A stretch of 14,727 nt of DNA from Hippea sp964442345 (GTDB lineage: Bacteria; Campylobacterota_A; Desulfurellia; Desulfurellales; Hippeaceae): positions 1 to 14,727 of the forward strand of contig CAYTZD010000042.1 of the NCBI GenBank assembly GCA_964442345.1, read 5' to 3'. The position numbers were made by a program, and so were the translations under genes. The notes beneath the pieces were generated by a model. The model worked only from the letters and a program-made list of their open reading frames with translations. It made no database searches and was not told the origin of the DNA. This document shows positions 14,231-14,727 of this stretch, in pieces (within the stretch, counting starts at the first letter, position 1; each line of letters opens with the position of its first letter).

Positions 14231-14727
14231 ATGAGTTATCCTGTAAAAGCAGAAGATAAAAAATATACCTACGAAGATTACAAGAATTGGCAAGACAGCG
14301 AGAGATGGGAAATAATAGATGGCATAGCATACAATATGACACCAGCACCCAAGATAAAACATCAAAGGATATCAAGAAAGATAAATGAAACTCTTTTTGC
14401 AAATAGAAACAAATTAAAGAATTGCGAATATTTTTTTGCCCCAACAGATGTGGTTTTTGATGAATTCAATGTCGTTCAGCCGGATATATTCATAGTTTGC
14501 GACAAAAACAAAATAACCGAAGACAACATAAATGGATCACCCGATTTAATCATAGAGATAGTGTCAAAATCAACAGAATTAAAAGACAGAAGGGATAAGA
14601 AAAACCTATACGAAAAATTCGGCGTTAAAGAGTATATAATCGTCTTCCCAGAAAGCGAATATGCAGAAAGGTATATTTTAGAAAACGGCAGATACACACC
14701 ACCTGAAATCTTCAATTGGGACGAGAC
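14231..14727 (+). CDS. Uma2-family putative endonuclease (DUF820), 3' end missing
   Basis: The frame is open from an ATG to the right edge (165 codons), preceded by AAGGAGG five bases upstream. It matches the Uma2/DUF820 family, whose fold is PD-(D/E)XK nuclease-like. Visible motifs are YTYEDYKNW near the start, RWEIIDGIAYNMTPAP (25-40), QPDIFIV with D85, and PDLIIEIVSKST with E109 and S112. These are followed by the conserved K..LYEKFGVKEYIIV segment (124-138). Family members are usually about 180-210 residues, so most of the protein is present. The active-site D and E are retained. Uma2 proteins are abundant in cyanobacteria and several other phyla, but their biological role is not settled; nuclease activity is predicted from fold. 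It is transcribed alone from its own promoter after the clpB terminator. Confidence 0.85.
   Translation, partial: MSYPVKAEDKKYTYEDYKNWQDSERWEIIDGIAYNMTPAPKIKHQRISRKINETLFANRNKLKNCEYFFAPTDVVFDEFNVVQPDIFIVCDKNKITEDNINGSPDLIIEIVSKSTELKDRRDKKNLYEKFGVKEYIIVFPESEYAERYILENGRYTPPEIFNWDE

Noticed and set aside
14141..14715. Minus-strand open frames over the clpB terminator and the Uma2 gene
   Set aside because: They cross a strong terminator and run antisense to a gene with a recognisable family pattern, promoter and Shine-Dalgarno.
1..14727. CRISPR arrays, tRNA/rRNA genes, insertion sequences, prophage or defence islands
   Set aside because: No regularly spaced repeats, tRNA-like cloverleaf segments, transposase motifs or phage genes were recognised by eye. 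A tRNAscan or repeat search was not possible here.

Overview
The window is low-GC bacterial DNA with very tight gene packing. It holds 13 intact or nearly intact genes plus the tail of one more. Almost all of them belong to recognisable conserved families. Phylum-level clues are a Gram-negative lipid A acyltransferase, a cbpA-hspR operon of the kind known in Helicobacter, an HspR-controlled hsp20/clpB locus, c-di-GMP signalling and molybdopterin cofactor synthesis. Together these suggest a Campylobacterota-like or Desulfurella/Hippea-like, possibly thermophilic, anaerobe. This placement is inference from gene content and composition, not from a marker search.

Layout: positions 1-54 carry the last codons of an unidentified plus-strand gene. 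Positions 73-9485 (minus strand) form one apparent eight-gene transcription unit, read from right to left: PsiE-like membrane protein, prolyl-tRNA synthetase (proS), M18 aminopeptidase, a GAF-GAF-HD-GYP-degenerate GGDEF signalling protein, M20C dipeptidase (pepD), mobB, a family 4 glycosyltransferase and an LpxL/HtrB-type acyltransferase. From proS to the acyltransferase every junction abuts or overlaps by 1-4 bases, so translation is probably coupled. The functions are mixed: translation, peptide turnover, c-di-GMP breakdown, molybdenum cofactor and envelope lipid/sugar assembly.

Positions 9520-14165 form a heat-shock module. A minus-strand operon encodes a zinc-finger-less DnaJ protein (cbpA-like) and the repressor HspR, and it ends in a terminator that overlaps the hspR stop. 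Divergently, hsp20 and clpB lie on the plus strand. The 206-base gap between the two units holds two sigma70-type promoters of identical geometry (TTGACA, 16-base spacer, TATATT). Each is overlaid by a HAIR-like inverted repeat, the HspR operator, that ends exactly at the -10 box. HspR therefore probably represses both units, including its own gene. A strong palindrome between hsp20 and clpB probably attenuates clpB expression.

Positions 14170-14727 hold a separate promoter and a Uma2-family (DUF820, PD-(D/E)XK-like) gene that runs off the right edge.

No RNA genes, CRISPR arrays, insertion sequences or phage genes were seen. I did not find an obviously new multi-gene defence or metabolic system. 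The items most worth following are the mirror-image HspR circuit, the HD-GYP protein with an inactivated GGDEF domain between two peptidase genes, and the Uma2 gene whose promoter resembles the heat-shock promoters.
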